A DNA stretch of 24,000 bases. Origin: Chrysomallon squamiferum (taxonomy: Eukaryota > Mollusca > Gastropoda > Neomphalida > Peltospiridae). The stretch spans positions 41,964,652 to 41,988,651 of the forward strand of contig CM022665.1 of the NCBI GenBank assembly GCA_012295275.1, given 5' to 3'. How positions within the stretch are numbered: the first letter of the stretch is position 1; every line of letters starts with the position of its first letter. Positions 23,840-24,000 of this stretch are shown piece after piece. Both the position numbers and the translations under genes were made by a program. Below the pieces are notes generated by a model. It had not been told where the DNA came from, did not search any database, and saw only the letters and a list, made by a program, of their open reading frames with translations.

Positions 23840-23983
23840 CATATACAACACACACACATATATATAGACACACAAACACACACTTATACATATATACATA
23901 TAGACACACATGCACGCACATATACACAAGAACATAAACATCCACACACAAACAGTCTATCACCAAAAGCTCCAAAAACCTCA

Positions 23984-24000
23984 TAAATAAATAAATAAAT
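23984..24000. repeat. (AAAT)n repeat running off the window
   Basis: At least four AAAT units continue to the last base; the true length is unknown. Confidence 0.85.

Overview
The window looks like animal nuclear DNA: AT-rich, with very few coding bases and an extreme density of microsatellites. The only gene I can support is on the minus strand at the left edge: the large 3' coding exon of a THIK-type (KCNK12/KCNK13-like) two-pore-domain potassium channel, 491-1374. It starts at a clean splice acceptor that splits the first glycine codon of the first-pore selectivity filter, and ends at a TGA. An invertebrate-like genome with one THIK gene, A-rich and T-rich tracts and long (CT)n, (ATT)n, (AAC)n and (TATG)n arrays fits a mollusc, probably a cephalopod. 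That assignment is inference from composition and is not proven by any lineage-specific gene.

Layout. 1-490 is the 3' UTR or flank of the channel gene. 491-1374 is the channel exon. From 1375 rightward I see no other convincing exon. The upstream exon of the channel (signal anchor/M1, cap and first half of pore 1) is not in the window, so most or all of 1375-24000 is probably one very long intron read on the minus strand. It holds simple repeats, a few short tandem or dispersed repeats, and one well-delimited DNA transposon.

That transposon, 19294-20063, is a 770-bp non-autonomous pogo/Tigger-type element. It has CAG...CTG termini, TA target duplications, terminal inverted repeats, clustered TTACGAG subterminal motifs and a broken transposase N-terminus (19572 to about 19780). 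Other structure worth noting includes a 34-35-bp minisatellite (15416 to about 15627), a 41-bp perfect direct duplication (14425-14516), an 87-88-bp diverged tandem pair (4330-4505), a 32-bp dispersed repeat shared by two (CT)n neighbourhoods (10178 and 14910), a T22/A43 inverted homopolymer (12981-13045), a cluster of three inverted repeats (23508-23631), and a CpG-containing island with a perfect CRE palindrome (about 11190-11563).

Most long open frames in the window are translations of microsatellites (poly-Leu/Ser from CT, poly-Arg/Glu from AG, poly-Ile from ATT, poly-Tyr/Met/Cys from TATG) and are not genes. I see no tRNA, rRNA, CRISPR, operon-like structure or multi-gene system here.
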